Assembly: GCF_003217475.1 (NCBI RefSeq)
Contig: NZ_QJSP01000002.1
Location: forward strand, 124,001-188,000
Direction: 5' to 3'
Length of the DNA stretch: 64,000 nucleotides
Source of the DNA: Williamsia limnetica
GTDB lineage: Bacteria; Actinomycetota; Actinomycetes; Mycobacteriales; Mycobacteriaceae
Shown here in pieces: positions 1 through 8,243 of the stretch. Position numbers and translations under genes: made by a program. Below the pieces are notes generated by a model. It worked only from the letters and a program-made list of their open reading frames with translations, was not told where the DNA came from and did not search any database. How positions within the stretch are numbered: the first letter of the stretch is position 1; the number at the start of each line of letters is the position of its first letter.

Positions 1-1025
1 GCATCGATCCGGTGGTCGTCGACGACGTGATCTTCGGATGCGTCGACACCATCGGCGCTCAGGCCGGCAACATCGCCCGCACCGCCTGGCTCACCGCGGG
101 CCTGCCGCTGGACATCCCGGGTACCACGGTCGATCGCCAATGCGGATCGTCCCAGCAGGCAATTCATTTCGCGGCCCAGGCCGTGATGAGTGGTACCCAG
201 GACGTCGTGATCGCGGGTGGTCTGCAGAACATGAGCGCCATCCCCATCTCGGCGGCGATGCTCGCGGGCCGCGAGTTCGGCTACACCACCCCGACGGCCG
301 AGTCCCCGGGCTGGACCGAGCGTTTCGGTGATGCAGAGATCTCGCAGTTCGTCGGAGCCGACATGATGGCCAAGAAGTGGGACATCAGCCGGCTCGACAT
401 GGAGCAGTGGGCCCTGCAGTCCCACCAGCGCGCCCGCCGCGCGATCGACGAGGGTCGTTTCGCCGCGGAGACCGTCCCGCTGGGTGATTGTGTCGTCGAC
501 GAATGCCCGCGTGAGACAACGCTGGAGAAGATGGCCGGACTCAAGGTGCTGGCCGAGGGGTCGCAGCTGACCGCTGCGGTCGCATCGCAGATCTGTGACG
601 GTGCGTCGGCGACCTTGGTGGTCTCCGAAGCCGCGCTCAAGACATACGGACTGACCCCGCGGGCCCGGATCCACCACATCTCGGTGCGCGGCGACGATCC
701 CGTGATGATGCTGTCGGCACCGATCCCGGCGACCAAGTACGCCTTGGAGAAGACAGGCCTCAGTATCGACGACATCGACGTCGTCGAGATCAATGAAGCC
801 TTCGCACCCGTGGTCCTGGCCTGGCTGAAAGAGACCGGCGCAGATCCGGCGCGGGTCAATCCGAACGGCGGCGGCATCGCGCTCGGACATCCACTCGGGG
901 CGACCGGCGCCAAACTGTTCGCGACTCTGTTGCACGAACTCGAGCGCACCGGTGGTCGCTACGGCCTGCAGACGATGTGTGAGGGCGGTGGCACCGCCAA
1001 CGTCACGATCATCGAGCGCCTCTAG
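1..1025 (+). CDS. fadA6: Thiolase FadA6, 5' end missing (HIP / steroid C-D ring degradation)
   Basis: The start lies before the window; the open frame runs from base 3 and leaves about 340 residues. It is a thiolase: it cleaves a 3-ketoacyl-CoA with free CoA late in degradation of steroid rings C and D in the cytoplasm. The nucleophile motif DRQCGSSQQA, the NEAFAP motif, the catalytic His in GHPLGATG and the second Cys in MCEGGG are all visible, so the part present is intact. The closing TMCEGGGTANVTIIERL matches M. tuberculosis FadA6 (Rv3556c) as I recall it better than FadA5, which is present separately at 15.3 kb. In M. tuberculosis fadA6 is next to kstR2; here an aldehyde dehydrogenase gene sits between them. 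A compound hairpin follows the stop. Confidence 0.93.
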   Translation, partial: IDPVVVDDVIFGCVDTIGAQAGNIARTAWLTAGLPLDIPGTTVDRQCGSSQQAIHFAAQAVMSGTQDVVIAGGLQNMSAIPISAAMLAGREFGYTTPTAESPGWTERFGDAEISQFVGADMMAKKWDISRLDMEQWALQSHQRARRAIDEGRFAAETVPLGDCVVDECPRETTLEKMAGLKVLAEGSQLTAAVASQICDGASATLVVSEAALKTYGLTPRARIHHISVRGDDPVMMLSAPIPATKYALEKTGLSIDDIDVVEINEAFAPVVLAWLKETGADPARVNPNGGGIALGHPLGATGAKLFATLLHELERTGGRYGLQTMCEGGGTANVTIIERL

Positions 1026-1038
1026 CCTTTCCCGAAAT

Positions 1039-1089
1039 TGGGGCCTTTTGGCGACCAAAAGCCCAAGTGGGCTCCGCCAAAAGGCCCCA
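1039..1089. terminator. Compound hairpin after fadA6
   Basis: Two 15-base arms, TGGGGCCTTTTGGCG (1039-1053) and its exact complement (1075-1089), enclose a second small stem AGCCCA-AG-TGGGCT. It lies 14 bases after the fadA6 stop. There is no long T tract, so it is a probable intrinsic-type terminator or mRNA 3' stabiliser rather than a textbook one. Confidence 0.6.
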
Positions 1090-1158
1090 TGATCGGCGGG
1101 CGCGGCGGCGCAGGTGGCGCGGCAGGTGTGAGTTGGCGCATACTGGTTTGCGACATAC

Positions 1159-1190
1159 TTGGAAAATCGTTCCAACGTTTCGCATGCGAA
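1159..1190. promoter_or_regulatory. Symmetric elements upstream of the aldehyde dehydrogenase
   Basis: Two perfect dyads occur just upstream of the ATG at 1216: TTGGAA-N5-TTCCAA (1159-1175) and TTCGCATGCGAA (1179-1190). Neither matches the KstR2 or KstR consensus. They look like operator DNA for another regulator, which is inference from symmetry and position only. Confidence 0.4.
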
Positions 1191-1215
1191 CCAGAAGCAC
1201 TTGGAGGTCCCCGCC

Positions 1216-2730
1216 ATGACCAAACCCGCAGACGTGGCAAAGAAACAGGTCAGCGAGAACACATCCGCCGACACCCTGTCGCTGCAGGCGTTGCTCGACC
1301 TTCAGCGGGCGGCGTTCCTGCGCGACGGGATCCCGGACGCCGAGACCCGCATCGACCGGATCGTGCGTTTGCAGGCGATGCTGCTCGACAATGCAGAGGA
1401 GATCTCGGAAGCGTTGACCGCGGACTTCGGGTCTCGTCCCCGGGAACTGTCGATCGCCGCTGACGTCGCAGGCTGCATGATCGACCTGAATCATCAGAAA
1501 CGGCACGTGAAGAAGTGGATGCAGACGTCCACGCCGGGCAAGGTGCTTGCCAAGGCCGGTCTGCGCCAGGAGGTCCGCCACGACCCCAAGGGGGTCGTCG
1601 GGATCATGGGTCCCTGGAACTTCCCGCTGCAGCTGACCATCGTCCCAGCCGGATCGGCACTCGCCGCCGGCAACCGCGTCCTGATGCGCCCGTCCTCGAT
1701 CACCGCGAAGACAACAGCGGTGCTCGCGAAACTCGCGCCGCGATACTTCGCTCTCGAAGAGCTCGCAGTGCTGACCAGTGCGCACGGCGGTGGATCGGAC
1801 TTCGCGAAGCTCGAGGTCGATCACATGTTCTTCACCGGCTCGCCGGAGGTCGGTGCCTCGGTCGCCGCCGAGGCCGGCAAGAACCTGGTGCCGGTGACCC
1901 TCGAACTCGGCGGCAAGAACCCTGTCGTCGTCGATGCCGAGGCCGACATCGAGAAGGCCGCCACCCGGATCGCCGATGCCCGTCTCGTCAACGGCGGTCA
2001 GGTCTGCCTGTGCCCCGACTACGTGTGGGTGCCCGAAGCCAAGGTCGGCGAGTTCACCGATCGGGTGCTGGCCCGCTGGCGCGCGAATCTGCCGTCGATC
2101 AAAGACAACCCGCAATTCACGGCGACGATCAACGAGAAGAACTTCAACAGGATCGTCGATCTGATCGATGACGCGGAATCCCTGGGCGCCACGAAGCATC
2201 AGGTGATCCCGGCGGGTGAGAAGCTACCCGACGCGCAGACCCGCAAGATCGCGCCGACGTTGCTGACCGGTGTGAAGGCCGGGATGAAGATCGAGGAGGA
2301 CGAGGTGTTCGGTCCGGTCCTGACCGTGTACCCGTACCGCGAGCTCGACGAGGCCATCGCCCACATCACCAGCCACCCGCATCCGCTGACGATGTATTGG
2401 TACGGCGAATACAACGAGCGTTTCAGCAAGCTCGCCGACTCGACCCGGTCCGGATCCATCAATGGCAACGACTTCGCGATCAACATGTTCGGCCCGGATC
2501 TGCCGTTCGGTGGCGTGGGTCGAAGTGGCATGGGTAGCTACCACGGTAAGTACGGGTTCGAAACCTTCTCCCATGCGCGCGCGGTCGCGTTCTCGACGAT
2601 GGGGATGGCGGTGTCCGAGATGATGACGGCGCCGTTCACGCCGAAGGATGTCAAGACCACCAACGTGCAGATGAAGCTCTGGAAGTTCTTCAACAACCGT
2701 GCTCGCAAGAAGCTCGGCCACAAGCTCTGA
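1216..2730 (+). CDS. Aldehyde dehydrogenase, coniferyl-aldehyde-dehydrogenase-like
   Basis: A protein of 504 residues in the NAD(P)-dependent aldehyde dehydrogenase superfamily, closest in style to the class 3 / CalB type that oxidises aromatic or long-chain aldehydes. The cofactor segment GPWNFPLQL, the Glu motif TLELGGKNP, the catalytic Cys region GGQVCLCPDY and the C-terminal motif PFGGVGRSGMG are visible. ATG 1216 is chosen because GGAGG lies 8 bases upstream; the frame is open further upstream. It lies between fadA6 and kstR2, which are adjacent in M. tuberculosis, so it may have joined the steroid block. Its substrate cannot be read from the sequence. Its promoter carries its own dyads rather than a KstR2 box. 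Confidence 0.85.
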   Translation: MTKPADVAKKQVSENTSADTLSLQALLDLQRAAFLRDGIPDAETRIDRIVRLQAMLLDNAEEISEALTADFGSRPRELSIAADVAGCMIDLNHQKRHVKKWMQTSTPGKVLAKAGLRQEVRHDPKGVVGIMGPWNFPLQLTIVPAGSALAAGNRVLMRPSSITAKTTAVLAKLAPRYFALEELAVLTSAHGGGSDFAKLEVDHMFFTGSPEVGASVAAEAGKNLVPVTLELGGKNPVVVDAEADIEKAATRIADARLVNGGQVCLCPDYVWVPEAKVGEFTDRVLARWRANLPSIKDNPQFTATINEKNFNRIVDLIDDAESLGATKHQVIPAGEKLPDAQTRKIAPTLLTGVKAGMKIEEDEVFGPVLTVYPYRELDEAIAHITSHPHPLTMYWYGEYNERFSKLADSTRSGSINGNDFAINMFGPDLPFGGVGRSGMGSYHGKYGFETFSHARAVAFSTMGMAVSEMMTAPFTPKDVKTTNVQMKLWKFFNNRARKKLGHKL

Positions 2731-2739
2731 GCCACACCT

Positions 2740-2819
2740 GACACAAACCCAGTCGGTTCGGGTACATCCAGTTGCTGCTGCAACTGGGTATGCCCGGAGT
2801 GGCTGGGTTTGTGCGTGTC
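2740..2819. terminator. Large imperfect cruciform between the aldehyde dehydrogenase gene and kstR2
   Basis: An 80-base palindromic stretch: outer arms GACACAAACCCAG and CTGGGTTTGTGCGTGTC, inner arms GGGTACATCCAGTTG and CAACTGGGTATGCCC around the loop CTGCTG. It starts ten bases after the stop at 2730 and ends just before the KstR2 box. It probably separates the two transcription units. Confidence 0.55.
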
Positions 2820-2829
2820 CGCGGTAACA

Positions 2830-2843
2830 ACCAAGCGCTTGGT
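2830..2843. promoter_or_regulatory. KstR2 operator upstream of kstR2
   Basis: ACCAAGCGCTTGGT is an exact match to the published KstR2 consensus AnCAAGnnCTTGnT. It ends 12 bases before the GTG start of kstR2, which fits autoregulation. Binding itself is inferred. Confidence 0.85.
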
Positions 2844-2854
2844 AGGCTCGGCGG

Positions 2855-3484
2855 GTGACACCAAGACGGAGTGAGACGACAGCTGTTGGGCCGTCGGGTG
2901 AGCGTACCCGGGTTTCGCGGCGCGATGAATTGCTCACCGTGGCGAGTGGACTGTTCGCCGAGCGCGGGCTGCGCACGACCACCGTCCGCGACATCGCCGA
3001 CGCCGCGGGAATTCTCTCGGGAAGTCTCTATCACCACTTCGATTCCAAAGAGACCATGGTCGACGAGATCCTCCAGGGGTTTCTGGATTCACTGTTCGAG
3101 AGCTATCGGGAGGTCGTGGCAGCAGGTCTGCCCGCCCGCGAGACGCTGACCAGTTTGGTGACCGCCTCCTTCGAGAGCATCGACCGAGATCACTCGGCGG
3201 TGGCGATCTACCAGGATGAGGCGAAGCGGCTGTCCGGGCAGGAGCGGTTCGCCTACATCCGCGAACGCAACGTCGAGTTCCGGGCCCTGTGGAGCGATGT
3301 GCTCAAAAGTGGTGTTGCCGATGGCAGCTTCCGCAAGGATCTCGACACCGAACTCGTCTACCGATTCATGCGCGACACCGTGTGGGTTGCGGTTCGCTGG
3401 TATCGCCCGGGCGGCGAGATGACCGCACAGCAGGTTGCCGACCAGTATCTGAGCGTCGTGCTCGACGGTATCGTTCCCCGCTGA
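2855..3484 (+). CDS. kstR2: TetR-family repressor KstR2
   Basis: A TetR regulator of 209 residues. In M. tuberculosis and Rhodococcus, KstR2 represses the HIP catabolic genes and is released by HIP-CoA. The DNA-binding half (about residues 22-70) contains GLRTTTVRDIADAAGILSGS followed by LYHHFDSKE. The ligand half contains IYQDEAKRL and RFMRDTVWVAVRWYRPGG, which match KstR2 (Rv3557c) as I recall it. The GTG at 2855 is the first start after the operator at 2830-2843. Targets inside this window are itself and probably the echA20-ipdABC / SDR divergent promoter at 8.2 kb. Confidence 0.92.
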   Translation: MTPRRSETTAVGPSGERTRVSRRDELLTVASGLFAERGLRTTTVRDIADAAGILSGSLYHHFDSKETMVDEILQGFLDSLFESYREVVAAGLPARETLTSLVTASFESIDRDHSAVAIYQDEAKRLSGQERFAYIRERNVEFRALWSDVLKSGVADGSFRKDLDTELVYRFMRDTVWVAVRWYRPGGEMTAQQVADQYLSVVLDGIVPR

Positions 3485-3551
3485 CCCCGATTCTGGTGGG
3501 TTCGGGCGACCGTGACCTGCGCAAATGCTCGCCAGTACCCACCATTTCCGG
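3485..3551 (+). repeat. Dispersed palindromic element, copy A (most diverged)
   Basis: The left arm CCGATTCTGGTGGGTTCGGG and a right arm containing CCAGTACCCACCATTTCCGG flank the loop core ACCTGCGCAAA. Three better copies occur at 17905, 35121 and 61133. This copy lies between two co-directional genes (kstR2 and the DUF389 gene) and its right arm has decayed. Confidence 0.7.
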
Positions 3552-3582
3552 GTGTTTCGCGCCGCAGTGGCAAGGTGTGCGC

Positions 3583-4563
3583 ATGATGTTGTTACGGGTG
3601 GTCTCACCCGCCGAGCACACGCAAACGATTGTCGACCTGCTCACCGACGACACCGCCGTCAGTAACGTCGCCGTTCATCGCGGCGTCTCGGTGAAACCGG
3701 CCGGCGACATCATCGAGGCAGACATCGCGCGCGAGGGTGTCAATGAGATCGTCGACGTCCTCTTGCGCATGGAGATCCACAAGTACGGGTCCATCCAGCT
3801 CGCCGATGTCCCGACCTGGATGTCCCAGAACGGCTTCGAGGCCGATCAGGTCACGCCGGGGGCCAGCGCGGACGCCGTGGTCTGGAGTGAGGTCACCCAG
3901 ACCGCGTATGAGGACTCCGAATTCAACTGGACCTTCGTCAGCTTCATGTTCCTGGCCACCGTGCTGGTCGCCATCGCCATCCTCCTGAACTCGACGATCC
4001 TGCTCATCGGTGCGATGGTGCTCGGTCCTGAGTTCGGTGCGGTCGCCGCGCTCGGCGTGGCGTTGGTGCGCCGCCGTCTCACGCTGCTGCGACGGGCCGC
4101 GGCCACCCTGGTCGGGGGCTTCGCAATCGCCATCGTCGCCACCACCGCCCTGACGCTCGTCGCCCGGGCATTGGGCTGGATCACGGTGATCGATGTCGTC
4201 GAATCGCGTCCGGACACCGAGTTCATCTACTCCCCGGACAAGTGGTCGTTCATCGTCGCAGTGCTCGCAGGGGCCGCCGGCGTCCTGTCCGTGACCTCGG
4301 CGAAACTGGGCGGCCTGTCAGGAGTCTTCATCTCCGTGACGACGATCCCCGCGGCAGGCAACGTCGCCCTCGGTCTCGCTTTCGGGCTCCGGGACACCAT
4401 CGTCGGAAGCACCCTGCAGTTGCTTCTCAACCTCGCGGGCATGGCGGTTGCCGGTTGGCTGACCCTTGCATTGCAGCAGGCGAGTTGGGGTCGGGCGTCG
4501 GCGTACCGGGCCAGATTGCTCAAGAACCGTTCGGCGCGGCGTCGGCGAGCACCCGAACTGTAG
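3583..4563 (+). CDS. DUF389 integral membrane protein
   Basis: A protein of 326 residues. The N-terminal part (about 1-85) is soluble. From about residue 115 on there are several hydrophobic helices, beginning with VSFMFLATVLVAIAILL and including LIGAMVLGPEFGAVAALGVA, the Gly/Pro-rich signature of the DUF389 family. The family's transport or other role is unsettled and nothing here decides it. The tail is strongly basic (KNRSARRRR), as expected for a cytoplasmic end. Tandem ATGs occur at 3583 and 3586, with GTG at 3577 also in frame; no good ribosome binding site separates them. It is convergent with ipdC and probably unrelated to the steroid genes. Confidence 0.8.
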   Translation: MMLLRVVSPAEHTQTIVDLLTDDTAVSNVAVHRGVSVKPAGDIIEADIAREGVNEIVDVLLRMEIHKYGSIQLADVPTWMSQNGFEADQVTPGASADAVVWSEVTQTAYEDSEFNWTFVSFMFLATVLVAIAILLNSTILLIGAMVLGPEFGAVAALGVALVRRRLTLLRRAAATLVGGFAIAIVATTALTLVARALGWITVIDVVESRPDTEFIYSPDKWSFIVAVLAGAAGVLSVTSAKLGGLSGVFISVTTIPAAGNVALGLAFGLRDTIVGSTLQLLLNLAGMAVAGWLTLALQQASWGRASAYRARLLKNRSARRRRAPEL

Positions 4564-4597
4564 TCACACCCCGGGCTGCTCGGAATTTCCCCGGCGC

Positions 4598-5674
4598 TCA
4601 GAGCTTCTTCAGTCGCTCCAAGCGATCCCAGGCCTGCGTCATGATCGATTGGACGAGTTCGTCACAGCTGGGCAGGTCGTCGATCATCCCGACGACCTGA
4701 CCCGAAGCGAGCACGCCGGCATCGGTGTTGCCTTCGACCAGTCCGGCGCGAAGGAGCATCGGGGTGTTGCCGGCCATGATGATCTGCTGCCAGGTGCGTT
4801 CACCTGACTTGCGCATGGTGCGGCCGTCCTTGAGCATCGTCGACCACTTCATGCCGGTCAGCTGCTTGAACTTGTTGGCGTTGCCCGCCGCTGCTGCCAG
4901 AGCTGTTGCGCTGTTGCCGGATTCGAGCTTTTCGACGAGTTCGGTCCGCAGGACCCGGTGCGGCATTCCGTCGACCTTCGTGGAGACGACGGTGTCGCCG
5001 AGGCCGCGCTGAATGTACTCCTTCTTGACGGCGTCGGGCACCGCGCTGTCTGACGTCAGCAGGAACCGGGTCCCCATCGCGATGCCTTCGGCACCGTAGG
5101 ACAGGGCTGCGACGAGTCCGCGCCCGTCGAAGAAGCCTCCGGCCGCCACGACGGGAATCCCTTCGGGGCCAAGCGCGTCGAGCACGCTGGGTAGCAGCAG
5201 GGTGGTCGCGACCGGTCCGGTGTGTCCGCCGCCTTCGCCGCCCTGGACGATCACGGCGTCGGCACCCCACGATGCGACCTTGACCGCATGTTTTGCGGCT
5301 CCGATCGACGGGATGACAACCACCCCGTGGTCCTTGAGCTTGGCGATAAGTTCAGGCTTGGGTGCCAACGCGAACGACGCAACCTTCACCTGCTCGCGAA
5401 TCAGCAGATCGATCCGTTCGGGTGCGTCGGTGGCATCGGCACGGAGATTGACGCCGAAGGGCTTGTCCGTCAACGTCTTCGTCTTGGCGATGGCCGTCTC
5501 GAGCTCGGCGAAGGTCATCGTGGCCGACGCCAGGATGCCGAGACCTCCGGCGTTCGACGTGGCCGAGGTCAGCGACGGCCCCGACACCCAGCCCATCCCG
5601 GTCTGCACGATCGGGTACTCGATACCGACCAACTCGGTGAAGCGCGTGGAGAGCGCGGGTGCGGGGGAGGTCAC
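4598..5674 (-). CDS. ipdC: IpdC, nitronate-monooxygenase-like flavoprotein of the HIP pathway
   Basis: A protein of 358 residues with the FMN-binding TIM-barrel fold of the nitronate monooxygenase / 2-nitropropane dioxygenase family. Visible are PIVQTGMGWVSGPSL near the N-terminus, the QGGEGGGHTG phosphate loop and VVAAGGFFDGRGL. In M. tuberculosis (Rv3553) IpdC acts as an oxidoreductase on a CoA-linked bicyclic intermediate of ring C/D degradation, not on nitronates. The GTG start overlaps the ipdB stop by four bases (GTGA), so the two are translationally coupled. It is the last gene of the echA20-ipdA-ipdB-ipdC operon. Confidence 0.9.
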   Translation of the reverse strand: MTSPAPALSTRFTELVGIEYPIVQTGMGWVSGPSLTSATSNAGGLGILASATMTFAELETAIAKTKTLTDKPFGVNLRADATDAPERIDLLIREQVKVASFALAPKPELIAKLKDHGVVVIPSIGAAKHAVKVASWGADAVIVQGGEGGGHTGPVATTLLLPSVLDALGPEGIPVVAAGGFFDGRGLVAALSYGAEGIAMGTRFLLTSDSAVPDAVKKEYIQRGLGDTVVSTKVDGMPHRVLRTELVEKLESGNSATALAAAAGNANKFKQLTGMKWSTMLKDGRTMRKSGERTWQQIIMAGNTPMLLRAGLVEGNTDAGVLASGQVVGMIDDLPSCDELVQSIMTQAWDRLERLKKL

Positions 5675-6450
5675 TTCGCTGCTCCTACCGGCTTGACTTC
5701 TTTCTCCCGCAGACCCTTCGGGTCGATGACCTCGCGGATGAGCCGGAGTTCCTCGGCCGACGGAAGGCGGGTCACACCGGCGGTGTCGAGGTCTGCGACC
5801 TCGAAGCCGGTGTTGTCGGCGACCTCGTCCGCCTCGACGCCCGGATGCAGGCTCAGGGCGCGCATCGTGTGATCCGGACCCCCGAAGTCGAAAACGCCCA
5901 GGTTGGTCACCACTCGATAGATGTTGAGGTATTTGTAGGCGGGGTTCTCCGGATCGACCTTGTCGTAGCCGACGCCGGAGACCACGTCCACCACCCCGCC
6001 GAACACCCGCGAGGAGTGTTTGGCGACCCAGTAGCTCGTCGGGTGATTGATGGTGTTGCCCGGTGCGCCGCGTGACCCGAACATCTGGCGCGTCGGCTGT
6101 TGCAGCGGGCCGAACGCCGACAGGTTCTGGTTGCCGAAACGGTCGATTTGGTTGGCGCCCATCACAACATGACGACGGCCCGAGGCGACGACGTCGAAAA
6201 CCTTCCGGAACGGCATGTAACCCTCGATGGCCCCGGACTTTCCGACCGCGGGGGTGTCGGCGAAGATCAACGCCTCACCGTCGGTGATCAGCAGGTCGGG
6301 TTCGGTGGTCAGCCTGGCCAGCCGAACTCCGATGAGGGGCGTGGTGGCCATCGGCGACGCCATCGTCTCGCCTGCACCGGCGAAGATCTCGGCGCACGCG
6401 ATGACGCAGCTCTCTGCGCGGGTGACGTCTGCGGCTTGGGGTGAGGTCAT
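5671..6450 (-). CDS. ipdB: IpdB, beta subunit of the C-ring-opening CoA hydrolase
   Basis: A protein of 259 residues with the class I CoA-transferase beta fold, partner of IpdA. In M. tuberculosis the IpdAB complex is a hydrolase that opens the last carbocyclic ring (COCHEA-CoA) rather than transferring CoA. Visible are RRHVVMGANQIDRFGNQN and GAPGNTINHPTSYWV, typical of this beta subunit. The ATG at 6450 overlaps the ipdA stop (ATGA) and its own stop overlaps the ipdC start, so the three are tightly coupled. A longer open frame upstream exists but overlaps ipdA and is not used. Confidence 0.92.
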   Translation of the reverse strand: MTSPQAADVTRAESCVIACAEIFAGAGETMASPMATTPLIGVRLARLTTEPDLLITDGEALIFADTPAVGKSGAIEGYMPFRKVFDVVASGRRHVVMGANQIDRFGNQNLSAFGPLQQPTRQMFGSRGAPGNTINHPTSYWVAKHSSRVFGGVVDVVSGVGYDKVDPENPAYKYLNIYRVVTNLGVFDFGGPDHTMRALSLHPGVEADEVADNTGFEVADLDTAGVTRLPSAEELRLIREVIDPKGLREKEVKPVGAAK

Positions 6451-7352
6451 TTTCCGGACTCCTTCGCGATGGCCGCCTGTTCGGTGGCCCATGTGCTGAT
6501 CTCGCTCTGGTACTGGGGCTCGTCGACTGCGAGGAAGCGGTCGGAGAACGCCTGCCATGCCTCGGGGGTCTTGGCCGACTCCGCGTAGAACCGCTGGAAC
6601 GCCTCGTCTCGGCCGTAGTCGCCCGCGAACGTGAAGTGGGCGCCGTTCGGGGTGTGCACCACGCGGTCGACATTGAGGCGGTTGAGCAGTACCCGTTGCA
6701 GCGGGACCGATTCCATCAGTTCCTCGGTGGACACCAGGCGATCGGTCTCGAGATACCGGCGCTTGGCTGCGCCGCAGTAGAGGTCGTCGAAGTAAGGGTC
6801 GATGCCGGTGTATGCGGCGTTGCCGTGCTTGTCGGCGAGGTCGAGGTGCACGAAGGCGGCATCGAGGTTCAGTGCGGGCATCGCGATGAGGGTCTGGTGT
6901 CTGCCGTCGTCATCGGGATAAGGGGAAGTGACGGTGGAGAGTTCGCCGTCCCAGAAGTTCGGGACATCGGAACCGAGCCCGGCGCGGATCGGCAGGAACG
7001 GCAGCCGGGCGGCAGCGGCCTCGAGTCCACACTTGACCATGCCCTCGTCCATCTCACGAACCGTGATGGATCCGGAGGTTCGGGCCGCGGCGAACCACGG
7101 GTCGTAGAACGGTGGTGAGTCCAGCGACACGAACCCGTAGTAGGCCTTGCTCACCTTGCCTGCGGCGCAGAGCAATCCGAGATCCGGTCCACCATAGGTG
7201 ACCACGGTCAGGTCCGTCACGGTCGAGCGTGCGAGCGCGCGTACGAGTGCCATCGGTTTGCGGCGTGATCCCCAGCCTCCGATGCCGATGGTCATGCCGC
7301 TCTCGATTTCGCCGATGACGTCGTCGAGGGTGCTTGTCTTGTCCTTGGCCAT
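6447..7352 (-). CDS. ipdA: IpdA, alpha subunit of the C-ring-opening CoA hydrolase
   Basis: A protein of 301 residues. The N-terminal CoA-transferase alpha signature SGMTIGIGGWGSRRKP is visible, then VVTYGGPDLGLLCAAGKV. The family's catalytic Glu lies near residue 105 in M. tuberculosis IpdA; the region here (TVREMDEGM) carries Glu residues at about that place, but I did not align it exactly. It forms a heteromer with IpdB encoded just downstream with a 4-base overlap. It lies 20 bases after echA20 in the same operon. Confidence 0.92.
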   Translation of the reverse strand: MAKDKTSTLDDVIGEIESGMTIGIGGWGSRRKPMALVRALARSTVTDLTVVTYGGPDLGLLCAAGKVSKAYYGFVSLDSPPFYDPWFAAARTSGSITVREMDEGMVKCGLEAAAARLPFLPIRAGLGSDVPNFWDGELSTVTSPYPDDDGRHQTLIAMPALNLDAAFVHLDLADKHGNAAYTGIDPYFDDLYCGAAKRRYLETDRLVSTEELMESVPLQRVLLNRLNVDRVVHTPNGAHFTFAGDYGRDEAFQRFYAESAKTPEAWQAFSDRFLAVDEPQYQSEISTWATEQAAIAKESGK

Positions 7353-7372
7353 TACTGCTCAGATCCCCACTG

Positions 7373-8152
7373 CTAGTTTGATTGTCCGTGTGCAGAACTC
7401 GTCTTGGGTTGTCCGGTCTCGACGAAGGCGTCGCGGTGTTCGTCGGCGACGCCTGCGAGGTTGAGCTCGAAGGTGAAGCCCTGTTCGAAGCGGTAGCTGG
7501 ACTTCACGTCGACCGGATCGATGCCGTTGAATGCCTCTTTTGCGGCCCGGATCACGCGGGTGTCCTTGGCCGCGATCCTGCGGGCGATCTCCAGTGCGGC
7601 CTCGTCGAGTTGTTCCCGGGGGACCACCTTCTGCACTGAACCGAAGTGTTCGAGCTGCTGGGCGGTGACGTTCTGCGCGGTGTAGTACAGCGCGCGCATC
7701 GTGTGCTGAGGAACAAGGCGTGACAGGTGGGTGGCCGCGCCGAGTGCTCCGCGATCGACCTCGGGAAGGCCGAAGACCGCATCGTCGGAAGCGACGATGA
7801 TGTCCGCGTTACCGACGAGGCCGACCCCGCCCCCCACGCAGAAGCCGTTGACCGCCGCGATGACGGGGACGGCGCAGTCGTACACCCCGGCAAAGGCGAC
7901 GGCGCACCCGCGGTTGGCGGCGATGAGCGCGCCGTAGCCCTCGGTGGCCTGCATCTCTTTGATGTCGACACCGGCATTGAAGCCCCGGCCCTCGGCTCGC
8001 AGGATCACGACGTGGGTGCTGTTGTCGCGGCCGGCGGCGAGGATTGCCTCACCGAGTTCGAACCAAGCCGCCGACGGCAGGGCGTTGACCGGCGGGAAGT
8101 CGACCGTGACGGTGACGATCCCCGGCTCGACGGTGGATGTGGTGATGGGCAT
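7373..8152 (-). CDS. echA20: EchA20, D-ring-opening crotonase-family hydrolase
   Basis: A crotonase-fold protein of 259 residues. In M. tuberculosis EchA20 hydrolyses ring D of the CoA-linked bicyclic intermediate, giving the substrate of IpdAB. Visible are the oxyanion-hole segments ILRAEGRGFNAGVDIKEM and VNGFCVGGGVGLVGNADI, and GLPEVDRGALG. ATG 8152 is chosen because GAGGAG lies a few bases upstream; the open frame continues upstream across the operator and a divergent gene, which is not coding. It is the first gene of the operon and its promoter shares the operator at 8187-8204. Confidence 0.9.
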   Translation of the reverse strand: MPITTSTVEPGIVTVTVDFPPVNALPSAAWFELGEAILAAGRDNSTHVVILRAEGRGFNAGVDIKEMQATEGYGALIAANRGCAVAFAGVYDCAVPVIAAVNGFCVGGGVGLVGNADIIVASDDAVFGLPEVDRGALGAATHLSRLVPQHTMRALYYTAQNVTAQQLEHFGSVQKVVPREQLDEAALEIARRIAAKDTRVIRAAKEAFNGIDPVDVKSSYRFEQGFTFELNLAGVADEHRDAFVETGQPKTSSAHGQSN

Positions 8153-8186
8153 CGATGCTCCTCGCGTACCGTACGTCTGTAGACCA

Positions 8187-8204
8187 ACCAAGCAATTGCT
8201 TGGT
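8187..8204. promoter_or_regulatory. KstR2-type operator with wide spacing, divergent promoter
   Basis: The arms ACCAAGC and GCTTGGT are identical to those of the kstR2 operator but separated by AATT instead of abutting, giving an 18-base perfect palindrome. It lies between echA20 (minus) and an SDR gene (plus), where M. tuberculosis also has KstR2 control. Binding by KstR2 is likely from position, but the spacing differs from the consensus. Confidence 0.65.
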
Positions 8205-8243
8205 ACCTTAACACTCTCATTCGATGAAGAGATGGGGCAGTGG

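Noticed and set aside
281-949. Long open frame antisense to fadA6
   Set aside because: High-GC codon bias opens the opposite strand; the product matches no fold and the thiolase motifs are on the plus strand.
1009-2199. Long minus-strand open frame across the aldehyde dehydrogenase
   Set aside because: It mirrors a gene with clear active-site motifs and has a His/Arg/Gly-rich composition typical of a shadow frame.
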